A DNA stretch of 64,000 nucleotides, taken from assembly GCF_036555685.1 (NCBI RefSeq), contig NZ_DATBKY010000306.1, forward strand, positions 1-64,000, in the 5' to 3' direction. Under the pieces are notes generated by a model. That model was not told where the DNA came from. It did not search any database and saw only the letters and a list, made by a program, of their open reading frames with translations. Source of the stretch: Actinophytocola sp036555685 (GTDB lineage Bacteria; Actinomycetota; Actinomycetes; Mycobacteriales; Pseudonocardiaceae). The translations under genes and the position numbers were made by a program. This document shows positions 1 through 9,031 of this stretch, piece after piece. Numbering within the stretch: the first letter of the stretch is position 1; each line of letters opens with the position of its first letter.

Positions 1-915
1 GTCGTTGCGCACCCGGGCCTCCGCCTCGACGAGCCAGGGATGGTCCACTTGCGTCACCCACTCCACATCGGACGGTCGGGCCGGCGGGCCGGACGCCGCC
101 CGGAGCGCGGTGATCGCCCGGGCGGCCACGTCCGGCGCCGCGTGGCTGTGCCGTGGTAGCTCCACGGCCGCGACGCCGACGTAGCCGATCTCCGTCAGCG
201 CGGCCAGGGTCGCCGGCAGATTGAGCTCGCCCTCGCCGAACTCAAGATGCTCGTGGACCCCGGTGCGCATGTCGTCCAGCTGCACGTTCACCAGCAGATC
301 CGCGGCGCGGCGCAAGCAGGTGGCCGCGTCGTCGGACTCCACCGCCACGCAGTGGCCGACGTCCAATGTGATGCCGAGCAGTGCCGGCGCGCCCAGCTCT
401 TCGCGGAGCCGCAGCGCCTCGGACAGGTGCTCGACGAACATGCCCGGCTCGGGCTCCATGCCCAGCGGGACGTTCCGCGCGGCCGCCTCCTCCAGCACGG
501 CCGCCACCCCGGCCCGCAGCCGCCGCCACGCGGTCTCGGGCGCCACCGTGGCCGGGCGGATGCCGGACCAGAACGAGACGCAGTCGGCGTTCAGGTCGGC
601 CGCGATGCGCACCGCCCGGTTGAGGAAGTCGATGCGCCGCCCCGGCTCGTCGCAGACGAGCGTGGGGTGGTGCTTGCGGTGCGGGTCGAGCAGGTACCGC
701 GCCCCGGTCTCGACGACGCAGCGCAGCCCGAGGCGGTCCAGCAGGCCCGCGACGTGCTCGGTCTGCTTGACCACGTCGTCGGCGAACGGGTCGAGGTGGT
801 GGTGGTCGAGGGTGAGCGCCACGGAGGTGTATCCGAGATCGGCGATCACGTGCAACGCGTCGTCGAGGCGGTGGTTGGCGAAGCCGTTGGTGCCGTACCC
901 GAGGTGGAAGGTCAT
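1..915 (-). CDS. Sugar phosphate isomerase/epimerase-like TIM-barrel protein (partial)
   Basis: The reading frame starts at ATG 915 and stays open to the window edge, so the C-terminus is missing after about 305 residues. The protein looks like the xylose isomerase-like TIM-barrel (AP endonuclease 2) family: an N-terminal MTFHLGYGTNGF strand, a conserved EPEPGMFVEH segment carrying a likely metal-binding Glu, and a later LDVGHC strand with Asp and His. Its ATG overlaps the stop of the UbiA gene (ATGA), so the two are probably translationally coupled. The neighbours resemble the Ebo gene set, in which such a barrel protein acts with a prenyltransferase on an unknown metabolite. The substrate cannot be told from sequence. 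Confidence 0.75.
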   Translation of the reverse strand, partial: MTFHLGYGTNGFANHRLDDALHVIADLGYTSVALTLDHHHLDPFADDVVKQTEHVAGLLDRLGLRCVVETGARYLLDPHRKHHPTLVCDEPGRRIDFLNRAVRIAADLNADCVSFWSGIRPATVAPETAWRRLRAGVAAVLEEAAARNVPLGMEPEPGMFVEHLSEALRLREELGAPALLGITLDVGHCVAVESDDAATCLRRAADLLVNVQLDDMRTGVHEHLEFGEGELNLPATLAALTEIGYVGVAAVELPRHSHAAPDVAARAITALRAASGPPARPSDVEWVTQVDHPWLVEAEARVRND

Positions 916-1760
916 GTCGGGCTCACCTTCCGCGACAGCGCGCGGGCCACGGGCAGGGCGGCGGCCACGGCGAGCGCGCCCAGCAGCGAGCCACGGCGGG
1001 CGGCGATGGCGGCCTGGAGCGGGACCATGCCGTGGATGCCCGCCATGGTGGCGTGCCGGACCGTCGCGGCGGACGGGTCCTGGCGCGCGGCGTACTGCGC
1101 GCGGCCGACGGTCGTGGAGTAGAGCGCGGCCGCGGTCAGCGCCCCGAGGCGGTGCCGGACCGAGTGGGCCCGCCCGCCTGCCGCCGCGGCGGCGGCGAGG
1201 GCGGTGCCGGCGAGCGCCGCCTCGGCGGTGGCCGCCGACGCACCGTGCACCTCGCCGCGGGACAGCGCGGTGACGCCGAGCGTGTGCCCGCCGACCGCGG
1301 CCGCCGCCGGGAGCGCGGCCCGCGCCCCGCCCGCGCCCATGAGCACGTCGAGCGCCCGGCAGGCGGCCATCGCCACCGGTCCGGCCGGGGTGGCCTTGAG
1401 GATCGTGTCGTACGCCCAGACCGCGGCGGCCAGTGGCAGGGCGACTCGCACGGCGTCGCGCCCGCCGGCCGCGGCGGCGAGCCCGACCCCGGCGGCGGTG
1501 AGCCCGCCGGCGACGGCCAGCGCCCGCCCCGGCGTGACCCGGCCGGACGGGATGGGTCGCTCGGGCCGCTCGGTGGCGTCGAGCTCGCGGTCGGCCCAGT
1601 CGTTGAGCGCCATGCCCGACCAGTAGAACGCCGCCGACGCGAGCGGCAGCAGTGCTCGCCTGCCGCGCAACGGCCGGCCCGCCGCGGCGGCCCCGGCGAC
1701 CGTGTCGCCGAGGACGGTCAGGGCGGCCGGGGCCCGGACGAGCTGCAGGTACGCCTTCAC
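912..1760 (-). CDS. UbiA-family prenyltransferase (SCO3242/EboC-like)
   Basis: A polytopic membrane protein of 282 residues resembling the UbiA superfamily, which transfers prenyl chains onto polar acceptors in the membrane. The first Asp-rich motif NDWADRELD near residue 52 fits the N-D-x-x-D signature of the family, and YDTILKATPAGP lies in the middle. The second Asp-rich motif is poorly conserved, which is common in this actinobacterial subgroup. The start GTG 1760 overlaps the stop of the upstream inositol-phosphate-synthase-like gene (GTGA), and its own stop overlaps the next start. The three genes therefore form one coupled unit. The acceptor is unknown; the context suggests the Ebo-type pathway rather than ubiquinone or menaquinone synthesis. 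Confidence 0.8.
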   Translation of the reverse strand: MKAYLQLVRAPAALTVLGDTVAGAAAAGRPLRGRRALLPLASAAFYWSGMALNDWADRELDATERPERPIPSGRVTPGRALAVAGGLTAAGVGLAAAAGGRDAVRVALPLAAAVWAYDTILKATPAGPVAMAACRALDVLMGAGGARAALPAAAAVGGHTLGVTALSRGEVHGASAATAEAALAGTALAAAAAAGGRAHSVRHRLGALTAAALYSTTVGRAQYAARQDPSAATVRHATMAGIHGMVPLQAAIAARRGSLLGALAVAAALPVARALSRKVSPT

Positions 1761-2929
1761 GGCTCCTGCCTCGCCAGGGACTGCGCCCACGCGGTCAGCA
1801 GCTTGGTCTGCTCGGCGAAGCGGTGCTCGTCGCTGCCGATGGGGTCCTTGAAGAAGAACGCCAGCCCGCCGAGCGGACCCGACCGGCCGGCCGCGTGCGC
1901 GGCGGCGGTCAGCCGGGCGAGGTCCAGCACCAGCGGCGCCGCGAGCGCGGAGTCCAGGCCCGTCCACGTCAGCTGCAGGCTCATCCGCGCGCCGAGGAAG
2001 CCCTCGAACGACACGTGGTCCCACGCGGTCTTCTGCTCGCCCAGGTCGGGCACGTTGTCGATGTGCAGGGGCGCGGTCACCGAGTCGCCGAGCAGGGACG
2101 CGAGCCCGCGCGCCTTGGACTCCAGCTTGCCGCGCGCCTGCTCGGGGTCCGCGAGGTTCGCGCCGTCGCCGCCGCCCAGCAGGTTCGTGCCGGCCCACGA
2201 GCGGACGCGCAGGGCGCGCGCGGAGAACATCGGCGCGAGAACCGTCCGCAGCAGCGTCTCCCCCGTCTTGCCGTCCGCGCCCGCGTACGGCAGGCCGGCG
2301 GACACCGCCAGCTCGTGCAACGCGGGCAGGCGGATCCCGGGCGACGGGGTGAAGTCCACGAACGGGCAGCCGGCGAGCAGCGCGGCATACGCGGCCAGCG
2401 AGCTCGGCGGCAGCACGGCCCGCCCCGGCTCGGCGAGCGCGGCGCGCAGCGCCTCGAGCGAGTCGTGCTCGGGCAGGTGGGGCACCGGCGGCTCGGTCGA
2501 GGAGACGTTGACGACGACCACGCGCGCGAGCCCGTGCCGCGTGCGGAACTCGGAGATGTCCGCGGCGAGCCGGTGGGCCGCGGCCGAGAGCGGACCGGAG
2601 TGCGTCGACGGGTGGTAACCGTCCCGGATGGAAGCGTCGACGCCGCGCAGGCCGGCCGCCACCGCGGCCAGCACGCGGTGCGGGATCAGGCCGGAGTCGG
2701 CCAGCTGCTCGGCCCGTTTGTCCAGCGGGGTGCACGCGATGTCGTGGCCGCCCACGACGAGGTTGTCCCAGGACACCAGTCCCAGCTCGGTGAACGGCGG
2801 ACGCTCGGTGACGCAGCCGGTGGGCTCGATGAGCCCGGCACGCAACGCCAGCAACCCGGTCACGGCGGTTGTGGCCACCGACCCCCGCGCACCGACCAGC
2901 CACAATCCGGTCGGTTCATGCGAAACCAT
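1757..2929 (-). CDS. Inositol-3-phosphate synthase family protein
   Basis: A 390-residue protein of the myo-inositol-phosphate synthase family. It has an N-terminal Rossmann start (GLWLVGARGSVATT), a VVNVSSTEPP segment, the motif GADGKTGETLLRT near residue 220 and SWAGTNLLGGGDG near 250, which in this family line the NAD and glucose-6-phosphate site. Length fits the short bacterial/archaeal enzymes. ATG 2929 has AAAGGGG about nine bases upstream. It leads a coupled unit with a UbiA prenyltransferase and a TIM-barrel protein. This suggests a specialised inositol-type or Ebo-related product rather than the housekeeping Ino1 of phosphatidylinositol and mycothiol synthesis, though a housekeeping role is not excluded. 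Confidence 0.8.
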   Translation of the reverse strand: MVSHEPTGLWLVGARGSVATTAVTGLLALRAGLIEPTGCVTERPPFTELGLVSWDNLVVGGHDIACTPLDKRAEQLADSGLIPHRVLAAVAAGLRGVDASIRDGYHPSTHSGPLSAAAHRLAADISEFRTRHGLARVVVVNVSSTEPPVPHLPEHDSLEALRAALAEPGRAVLPPSSLAAYAALLAGCPFVDFTPSPGIRLPALHELAVSAGLPYAGADGKTGETLLRTVLAPMFSARALRVRSWAGTNLLGGGDGANLADPEQARGKLESKARGLASLLGDSVTAPLHIDNVPDLGEQKTAWDHVSFEGFLGARMSLQLTWTGLDSALAAPLVLDLARLTAAAHAAGRSGPLGGLAFFFKDPIGSDEHRFAEQTKLLTAWAQSLARQEP

Positions 2930-3096
2930 GTGTGCGGACCCCTTTCCAGCGAATCAGGTGACACCGGTGGACCGGCGGCGTGGTGCGGGACGCCGCCGGC
3001 CCACCGGCCGTCCTCAGGCGCGAGCCACATACCCTCCCAGGCTCGGTGCTGCCGCTCGCGGTCGCACCGCGTCGATCGACTCGCGCGCAAGCTCGC

Positions 3097-6000
3097 TCAT
3101 CGAGCGTTCACCGCCTTCGGCAGCTCGCGCGTCCCGTTGATCGAGTCGATCACCGCGTTGCCGTCGCGCTCGAGGACCGAACGGACGTCCGCGTCGGCGA
3201 CCAGGGTGCGGTCGATCGCGAGCGTCACGAACGTGCCGAGGTAGCGCGCCGCCTTGCCGTCCTTGCCGTTCGCCTCGGCCTTGCGGGCCTTGGCGAGAAT
3301 CGAGGACAGCTGCTTGTACGCCGAGAGCGACAGCCGGTTGGTCGCCCGGAACCGGTCGACCAGCTGACCGATGTCGCGCATCGACGTCGTCGTCATGAAG
3401 GACAGCGTCTGGCTCGTGGTGTTGCCGGCCTTGTCGGTGGCGCTTACCGCGAACCCGTGGTTGCCGAGCGGCAGCTGGTACAGCGCCACCGCGCGACCCG
3501 ACGTGACCGCCTCGCCGTCGAGCGCACCGGTCACAGTGGACAATCCGGACGTGGTGTCCTCGGCGTGCCAGGACAGCACCACGTCCGTGGCGTCACCGTA
3601 GACCCGCCCGTCGGCCACGCCGGCCACCAGCAGGGTCGGCGACGTGCCGTCGATCTTGATGGTCGCGGCCTTGTCCGCCTCGACGTTCCCCGCCTTGTCC
3701 GCCGCCCGGTACAGCAGGGTGTGGTCGCCGTCGCCGGTCACGGACACGACGCCGGAGTAGCGGGTCCAGTCGCCGTCGTCGAGCCTGTACTCGATGCGGT
3801 CGACGCCCTGGCCAGCGTCGGTCGCCGACAGCTCGACCGGCACGGTGCCCGGATGCCACCCCGACGGGCCGGGGTCGGCGAACGTCGCCGTGGTGACCGG
3901 TGCCGCCTCGTCCGCGATCTCCTTGATCTGGATGTCGCGGAAGAAGACGTCGTCACCGTCGCCGTGGTTCTGGATGCCGACGAAGCCCTGGGTGAGGTCC
4001 CGCGCGGGATCGGTGCTCACGAAGTCGTTGATCAGCGCTCCGTTGAGGTAGACCTTGATGGTCTGGCCGGCCACGACGATCTCGTAGGTGTTCCACTCAC
4101 CCGGCGGGTGCAGCGCGGCGTCCCGGGCCGGGATGTCCGCCGACTGGACCGAGTAGATCGAACCGGTGGTCTTCTCGTCCGCGTCCGTCGCGTCGATCTG
4201 GATCTCGTAGCCCTGGTTCACCGCCACCCACGGGTCCTCGCCGACGTCCGGGTAGCCCACGAAGACACCGGAGTTGTCATCGCCCGCGACCTTCCAGTCG
4301 ACCTTCAGGCTGAAGGCGTTGAACTCCTCGTCGAAGGACAGCAGCCCGAGCCCGCCGGTCGACATGATCGTGCAGTCGTCGCGGTGGACGAACGAGCCGG
4401 GCCCGGCGTGCTGCCAGTGCCGCAGGCTCGCCTCGGTGCCGTCGAACAGGCTGCGGTAGCCGTCCTCCGGCGCCGTCGGCGTGCACTCCTGCGGACCGCC
4501 GCCACCGCCGGCCACGCCGTCGCCCTCGACGTGGATGGCGTCCACATCGAACAGACCGCCGCCGGTGCCCTGGAAGACCAGGTAGAGCGGCCCGGTGCCG
4601 CCCGGATCGGTGATCGGCGCCGGGGCGATGTCCACGTAGTTGTCCGGGCTGCCGGTGTTGGCCACCTGGACGGTCTGCACCAGCGGGCCGTCCGGCGCGT
4701 TCTTGTGCACCTCGATCGTGCCGCCCGGGCCGCCCGAGGACACCCGGTAGCCGATCGCGTCCACTCCGGTCAGGTTCACCGGGTCGAACTTCAGCCAGTC
4801 GCCCGGGTCGATGTAGCCGACCCGCTTGCCGCCCTCGGCGCCGTCGTGGTCGACGACCTGGATGCCGTTCATCTGGGTGAAGAACTCGGCCTGCTTCACC
4901 TTCGGCTGCAGTACGGCCTCGTCCTGGCCCGTGAGCGCCGGCGCGCCGGGCGCGCCACCGTCGGTGTAGCTCGCGTGGATCACGCCGAACACGTTCGCGT
5001 CCGCGCCGTGGCCCTCGTCGGCCGGTGTCTCGATCGAGCCCTCGCATCCGGTCGCCCGCGACAGCGGGTGCCCGTGGTTGTCGTGGCCGAGGATGTACTC
5101 CACGGTCACCTTCGAGCAGTCGATCGTGCCGTCCTCCGGGTCGGTCACGGTGACGTGGAACGGAACCGTGTCGCCGAAGCCGAAGAAGCCGCCGTTCACG
5201 GGCGCGTCCAGCTTGACCGCAGGCTCGGTGTTGCCCGCGGTGATCACCACGCTGGCCGCGCCGGTCAGCCCCGTCGTGTCGGTGACCGACAGCTTCGCCG
5301 AGTACTGGCCCGGCGTGGCGTAGGTGTGGTCGACCGGTCCGGCCTCCGTGGAGTCGGTGGTGCCGTCCCCGTCGAAGTCCCAGGCGTAGGTCAGCGCGTC
5401 ACCGTCCGGATCCCGCGTGCCCGCCGGGTCGAAGTGGACGGTCAGCGGCGCCGGCCCGGAGGTCTTGTCCGCCTGCAGCGACACCTCGGGCGTGCGGTGG
5501 CCCTTGGTGTAGTCGATCCGGTAGAGCGCGGAGTCCTCCGCGCCGCCGAAGTACCCGCTGCCGTAGTCCAGCACGTACAGCGAGCCGTCCGGACCGAACT
5601 CGATGTTCATCGGCCTGGTCAGCGTCATCGAGTCGAAGAACGGCTCGATCGCGCCGCGCTCGCCGCCTCCACCGACCTCGATCGTGTGGATCCAGCCGCG
5701 GTCCCACTCGTAGGCGAAGTCCTTGCCGTCGTAGAACTCCGGGAACTTCGTCGGCGAGTCGAGGTTCGGGTCGAAGTGGTACACCGGGCCGCCCATCGGC
5801 GACTCGCCGCCGGTGCCGAACTCGGGCACGGACCCACCGTCGTACGGGATCCACGCCGCGATCGCCGGCGGCAGGTCGACCAGGCCGGTGTTGTGCGGGC
5901 TCTCGTTCTTCGGCGCCGCGCAGTCGAACGCCTGGCCCGACGCTCCGGTGGCGAAGTCGTAGTCGACGAACGGCTGGTTGTCCCCGATGCAGTAGGGCCA

Positions 6001-7740
6001 CCCGTAGTTGCCCGGCCCCTTCAGCAGGTCGAACTCCACGATCCCGCCCGGACCGCGGGCGGGATCGGCCCCGCCGGCGTCCGGACCGTAGTTGCCGAGG
6101 TAGATCCACCCGGTCTGCTTGTCCACCGCGATCCGGAACGGGTTGCGGAAGCCCATCGCGTAGATCTCCGGGCGGGTCTTGTCCGTACCCGGCGGGAACA
6201 GGTTGCCCGCCGGGATGGTGTAGCTGCCGTCGTCCTGCACGGTGATCCGCAGGACCTTGCCGCGCAGGTCGTTGGTGTTGCCCGAAGTGCGCTGCGCGTC
6301 GAAGGCCGGGTTGCGGTCGGCCCGCTCGTCGATCGGGGTGTAACCGTCCGACTCGAACGGGTCGGTGTCGTCGCCGGTGGACATGACGAGGTTGCCGGCG
6401 CCGTCGAAGTCGATCTCACCGCCGACGTGGCAGCAGCGGCCGCGGTCGGTCGCGACCTCCATGATCTTCTGCTCACTCGCCAGGTCCAGCGTGCCGCCGC
6501 CGTCGCCGTCGTCGACGAACTTGAACCGGGACAGCTGGTTGTGGCCCTTGAACGGCTCGAAGTCCGCGGCCGTGCCATTGCTCGGCGCGTCCCCGGCCGG
6601 CGTGTCCAGCGGCGGCGCGTAGTAGGTGTACACCCAGTGGTTCTCGGCGAAGTGCGGGTCGATCGCGATGCCCTGCAGCCCGTCCTCGTCGTGGTTGTAC
6701 ACCGGGATCGTGGCGGCGAGTGACGTGCTCGCCTGCGGCGTGGTCAGCCACACGCGGCCGTCGCGCGAGGTGTGCAGCACGCGGCGGTCCGGCAGCACGG
6801 CCATCGCCATCGGCTCGCCGGTGACCTCCTCGCCCTTGGCCAGCGTGATCTGGTCGAAGTCGGAGTCGGCCGGCGGCTCGGCCGGGCCGGTGTCGGGCGT
6901 GCAGTCGGCCGCGTCCAGGCCGGCCGCGTAGCGGATGCCGCCCGCGAGGTGGTCGAGGAACGCCGGGTCGCGGTAGGACTCCGTGGTGTGGCCGCCGCCG
7001 GTGTACCAGGACCGGCCGGTGCCCTGCGGGTGGCACCACATGATCGGGTGGTCGCCCATCGCGTCCGGGCCGGCGTCGTAGCTGGTCTCGTCCAGCGACG
7101 CCAGCACCTTCACCGCGGTCCGCGGGTTGGTCCGGTAGTTGTACCACTCGTCGGTGCGCGTCCAGTCGTCCGGCAGGTTGGCCGTCGACGGGTGGTCGTG
7201 GCTCTCGACGTGCACCTTGGCTTCCTGGATCGCCGGGTGCGACTTGAACCAGGCGCCGACGAGCCGGCCGTACCAGGGCCAGTCGTACTCGGTGTCGGCC
7301 GCGGCGTGCACGCCCGCGTAGCCGCCGCCGGCCTCGATGTAGTTCTCGAACGCCGTCTGCTGCGCGGCGTCGAGGACGTCGCCCGTGGTCGACAGGAAGA
7401 CCACGGCGGAGTAATGGGCGAGGTTCTCGGCGGTGAACGCGTTCGCGTCCTCGGTCGCCTCGACGGCGAAGCCGTGGTCCGCGCCGAGCGCCTGGATGGC
7501 GGCGATGCCGGCGGGGATGGAGTCGTGCCGGAAGCCGGCCGTCTTCGAGAACACGAGGACGGTCGGGTCCTCGTGCTGGGCGACCGGCTGTGCCGTCGAG
7601 TCCGCCGCGGCGACCCCCATGCCGGTCAGCAATGCCAGTGAGCCGACCGCGAGGCGCTGCCCGAAATGTGCTGCGCCGCGTAGTCCCCGCCGCACCCCAG
7701 GTGGTTTTGTCCGGTAACCGTTCGAAATGTGCCCTCGCAC
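3097..7740 (-). CDS. Secreted multidomain ThuA / PQQ-type sugar dehydrogenase / PKD / CBM / DUF1080 / FIMAH protein
   Basis: A 1547-residue exported protein. A basic stretch and hydrophobic segment at about 22-47 form a signal peptide. Domains in order are: ThuA-like glutamine-amidotransferase fold (59-275, LVFSKTAGFRHDSIP and GGYAGVHAAAD); six-bladed glucose/sorbosone dehydrogenase propeller (295-745, DRRVLHTSRDGRVWL, GFRNPFRIAVD); PKD (750-835); CBM6-like galactose-binding domain (945-1075); DUF1080/3-keto-disaccharide hydrolase-like lectin fold (1085-1275); Ig/OmpL47-like repeats (1280-1460); and a C-terminal FIMAH helical domain (1455-1547). It starts with GTG preceded by GAGGAG. Its position after xylose isomerase and a Gfo/Idh dehydrogenase suggests extracellular sugar oxidation or 3-keto-glycoside handling. 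Activity of the individual domains is not proven. Confidence 0.85.
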   Translation of the reverse strand: MRGHISNGYRTKPPGVRRGLRGAAHFGQRLAVGSLALLTGMGVAAADSTAQPVAQHEDPTVLVFSKTAGFRHDSIPAGIAAIQALGADHGFAVEATEDANAFTAENLAHYSAVVFLSTTGDVLDAAQQTAFENYIEAGGGYAGVHAAADTEYDWPWYGRLVGAWFKSHPAIQEAKVHVESHDHPSTANLPDDWTRTDEWYNYRTNPRTAVKVLASLDETSYDAGPDAMGDHPIMWCHPQGTGRSWYTGGGHTTESYRDPAFLDHLAGGIRYAAGLDAADCTPDTGPAEPPADSDFDQITLAKGEEVTGEPMAMAVLPDRRVLHTSRDGRVWLTTPQASTSLAATIPVYNHDEDGLQGIAIDPHFAENHWVYTYYAPPLDTPAGDAPSNGTAADFEPFKGHNQLSRFKFVDDGDGGGTLDLASEQKIMEVATDRGRCCHVGGEIDFDGAGNLVMSTGDDTDPFESDGYTPIDERADRNPAFDAQRTSGNTNDLRGKVLRITVQDDGSYTIPAGNLFPPGTDKTRPEIYAMGFRNPFRIAVDKQTGWIYLGNYGPDAGGADPARGPGGIVEFDLLKGPGNYGWPYCIGDNQPFVDYDFATGASGQAFDCAAPKNESPHNTGLVDLPPAIAAWIPYDGGSVPEFGTGGESPMGGPVYHFDPNLDSPTKFPEFYDGKDFAYEWDRGWIHTIEVGGGGERGAIEPFFDSMTLTRPMNIEFGPDGSLYVLDYGSGYFGGAEDSALYRIDYTKGHRTPEVSLQADKTSGPAPLTVHFDPAGTRDPDGDALTYAWDFDGDGTTDSTEAGPVDHTYATPGQYSAKLSVTDTTGLTGAASVVITAGNTEPAVKLDAPVNGGFFGFGDTVPFHVTVTDPEDGTIDCSKVTVEYILGHDNHGHPLSRATGCEGSIETPADEGHGADANVFGVIHASYTDGGAPGAPALTGQDEAVLQPKVKQAEFFTQMNGIQVVDHDGAEGGKRVGYIDPGDWLKFDPVNLTGVDAIGYRVSSGGPGGTIEVHKNAPDGPLVQTVQVANTGSPDNYVDIAPAPITDPGGTGPLYLVFQGTGGGLFDVDAIHVEGDGVAGGGGGPQECTPTAPEDGYRSLFDGTEASLRHWQHAGPGSFVHRDDCTIMSTGGLGLLSFDEEFNAFSLKVDWKVAGDDNSGVFVGYPDVGEDPWVAVNQGYEIQIDATDADEKTTGSIYSVQSADIPARDAALHPPGEWNTYEIVVAGQTIKVYLNGALINDFVSTDPARDLTQGFVGIQNHGDGDDVFFRDIQIKEIADEAAPVTTATFADPGPSGWHPGTVPVELSATDAGQGVDRIEYRLDDGDWTRYSGVVSVTGDGDHTLLYRAADKAGNVEADKAATIKIDGTSPTLLVAGVADGRVYGDATDVVLSWHAEDTTSGLSTVTGALDGEAVTSGRAVALYQLPLGNHGFAVSATDKAGNTTSQTLSFMTTTSMRDIGQLVDRFRATNRLSLSAYKQLSSILAKARKAEANGKDGKAARYLGTFVTLAIDRTLVADADVRSVLERDGNAVIDSINGTRELPKAVNAR

Positions 7741-7809
7741 TGGTACTTTTCTCCTCGTCTCAGGGAAATCAGGGACCGCGAGAAGGACCTTTCTCCTTTC
7801 CGTGTTCGC

Positions 7810-7842
7810 GGCGCCGCCGGACGTGACGGGTCTGGCGGCGCC
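7810..7842. terminator. GC-rich hairpin between xylA and the ThuA-protein gene
   Basis: Nine-base perfect arms GGCGCCGCC (7810-7818) and GGCGGCGCC (7834-7842) with a 15-base loop. A TTTT run follows on the plus strand only. For minus-strand transcription it lacks a U-tract, so it may act as a partial terminator or RNA-stabilising hairpin that sets the level of the very long downstream gene. Confidence 0.45.
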
Positions 7843-7851
7843 GCCTTTTCG

Positions 7852-9018
7852 TCAGCGGGTGCCGAACAGGTAATCCAGAGCCAGCTGGTCCAGCGCCTCG
7901 GCGTGCGCACCCCGCTGCGCCGCCGAAGCGACGTCGAGCTCCTCGGCCCTCAGGTCGGCGAGGCTCTCGCCGGGCGCGAGGGTGGGTTCGGACAGCTGGC
8001 CGACGCGGCTGTTCGCCAGTGCGGCAGCCACATCGGGGTCGGCCCGGAAGCGCCGGGCCTTGTCCGCGAGCACCAGGTAGTTGCGCATGCACGCCGCCGC
8101 GGAGGCCCAGACACCGGACTCGTCCTCGCTGCGCGCCGGCTTGAAGTCGAAGTGCCGCGGGCCGTCGTAACCGGCCTGTTCCAGCAAATCGACAAGTGCG
8201 AACGCGGATTTCACGTCGCCGTTACCGAACCGCAGGTCCTGGTCGTACTTCGCGCCGTTTTGACCGTTCAGGTCGAGGTGGAACAGTTTTCCGTGCCACA
8301 ACGCCTGCGCATAACCGTGCACCACCGACATTCCGGCCATCTGCTCGTGCCCGACCTCCGGGTTGAGGCCGACACGGTCGGGATCCTCGAGCGTGGAGAT
8401 GAACGCGATCGCGTGCCCGATGGTCGGCAGCAGGATGTCGCCACGCGGCTCGTTGGGCTTGGGCTCCAGCGCGAACCGGATGTCGTAGCCCTGCTCGCGG
8501 ACGTACGCGCACAGGATGTTGACCGACTCGGCGTAGCGGTCCAGCGCGGCCCGCACGTCCTTGTTGAACGGCGACTCCGCGCCCTCCCGGCCGCCCCACA
8601 TGACGTAGGTACGGGCGCCGAGCTCGGCCGCGAGGTCGAGGTTGCGCAGGATCTTCCGCAGCGCGAACCGCCGCACGTCGCGGTCGTTCGCGGTCAGCGC
8701 GCCCTCCCGGAACACCGGGTGGGTGAACAGGTTCGTGGTCGCCATCGGCACCACGAGCCCGGTGGAGTCCAGTGCCTTGCGGAAGCTCGCGATCCGGCTC
8801 GACCGCTCGGCGTCCGCGGACCCGAACGGGATCACGTCGTCGTCGTGGAAGCTCACGCCCCACGCGCCGAGCTCCGCGAGCTTCTCCACCGCGTACGCCG
8901 GGTCCATCGGCTCGCGGGTGGCCACGCCGAACGGGTCCACCCCCTGCCAGCCGACCGTCCACAGCCCGAAGCTGAACCTGTGCTCCGGACGCGGCCGGTA
9001 GTCGTTCACGGTATCCAT
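7852..9018 (-). CDS. xylA: Xylose isomerase
   Basis: A 388-residue class I xylose isomerase, converting D-xylose to D-xylulose (and glucose to fructose) in the cytoplasm. The length and N-terminus (FSFGLWTVGWQGVDPFG) match the Streptomyces-type enzyme. Catalytic and metal residues are all visible: the His-Asp pair in FHDDDVIPFG, Glu and Lys in LEPKPNEPRGD, Glu and His in NPEVGHEQ, Asp in FHLDLNGQ, two Asp in DQDLRFG, and Asp in HFDFKP. ATG 9018 is preceded by GGGAG. It lies 13 bp after a Gfo/Idh dehydrogenase in the sugar-import operon. No xylulokinase gene lies beside it, which is unusual for a dedicated xylose operon. Confidence 0.96.
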   Translation of the reverse strand: MDTVNDYRPRPEHRFSFGLWTVGWQGVDPFGVATREPMDPAYAVEKLAELGAWGVSFHDDDVIPFGSADAERSSRIASFRKALDSTGLVVPMATTNLFTHPVFREGALTANDRDVRRFALRKILRNLDLAAELGARTYVMWGGREGAESPFNKDVRAALDRYAESVNILCAYVREQGYDIRFALEPKPNEPRGDILLPTIGHAIAFISTLEDPDRVGLNPEVGHEQMAGMSVVHGYAQALWHGKLFHLDLNGQNGAKYDQDLRFGNGDVKSAFALVDLLEQAGYDGPRHFDFKPARSEDESGVWASAAACMRNYLVLADKARRFRADPDVAAALANSRVGQLSEPTLAPGESLADLRAEELDVASAAQRGAHAEALDQLALDYLFGTR

Positions 9019-9031
9019 GGTTCGCTCCCGC

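Noticed and set aside
912..2903. Minus-strand open frame of 663 codons
   Set aside because: Its upstream two thirds are an out-of-frame shadow of the inositol-phosphate-synthase-like gene. Only the part from GTG 1760 is the real UbiA gene.
2980..6723. Plus-strand open frame of 1247 codons
   Set aside because: It is antisense to the ThuA/GSDH gene, rich in Arg and Val from the reverse complement of GC3-biased codons, and matches no domain. The minus-strand protein has clear domains.
9018..9031. Promoter between xylA and the Gfo/Idh gene
   Set aside because: The 13-bp gap is too short; the ribosome binding site for xylA explains the bases present.
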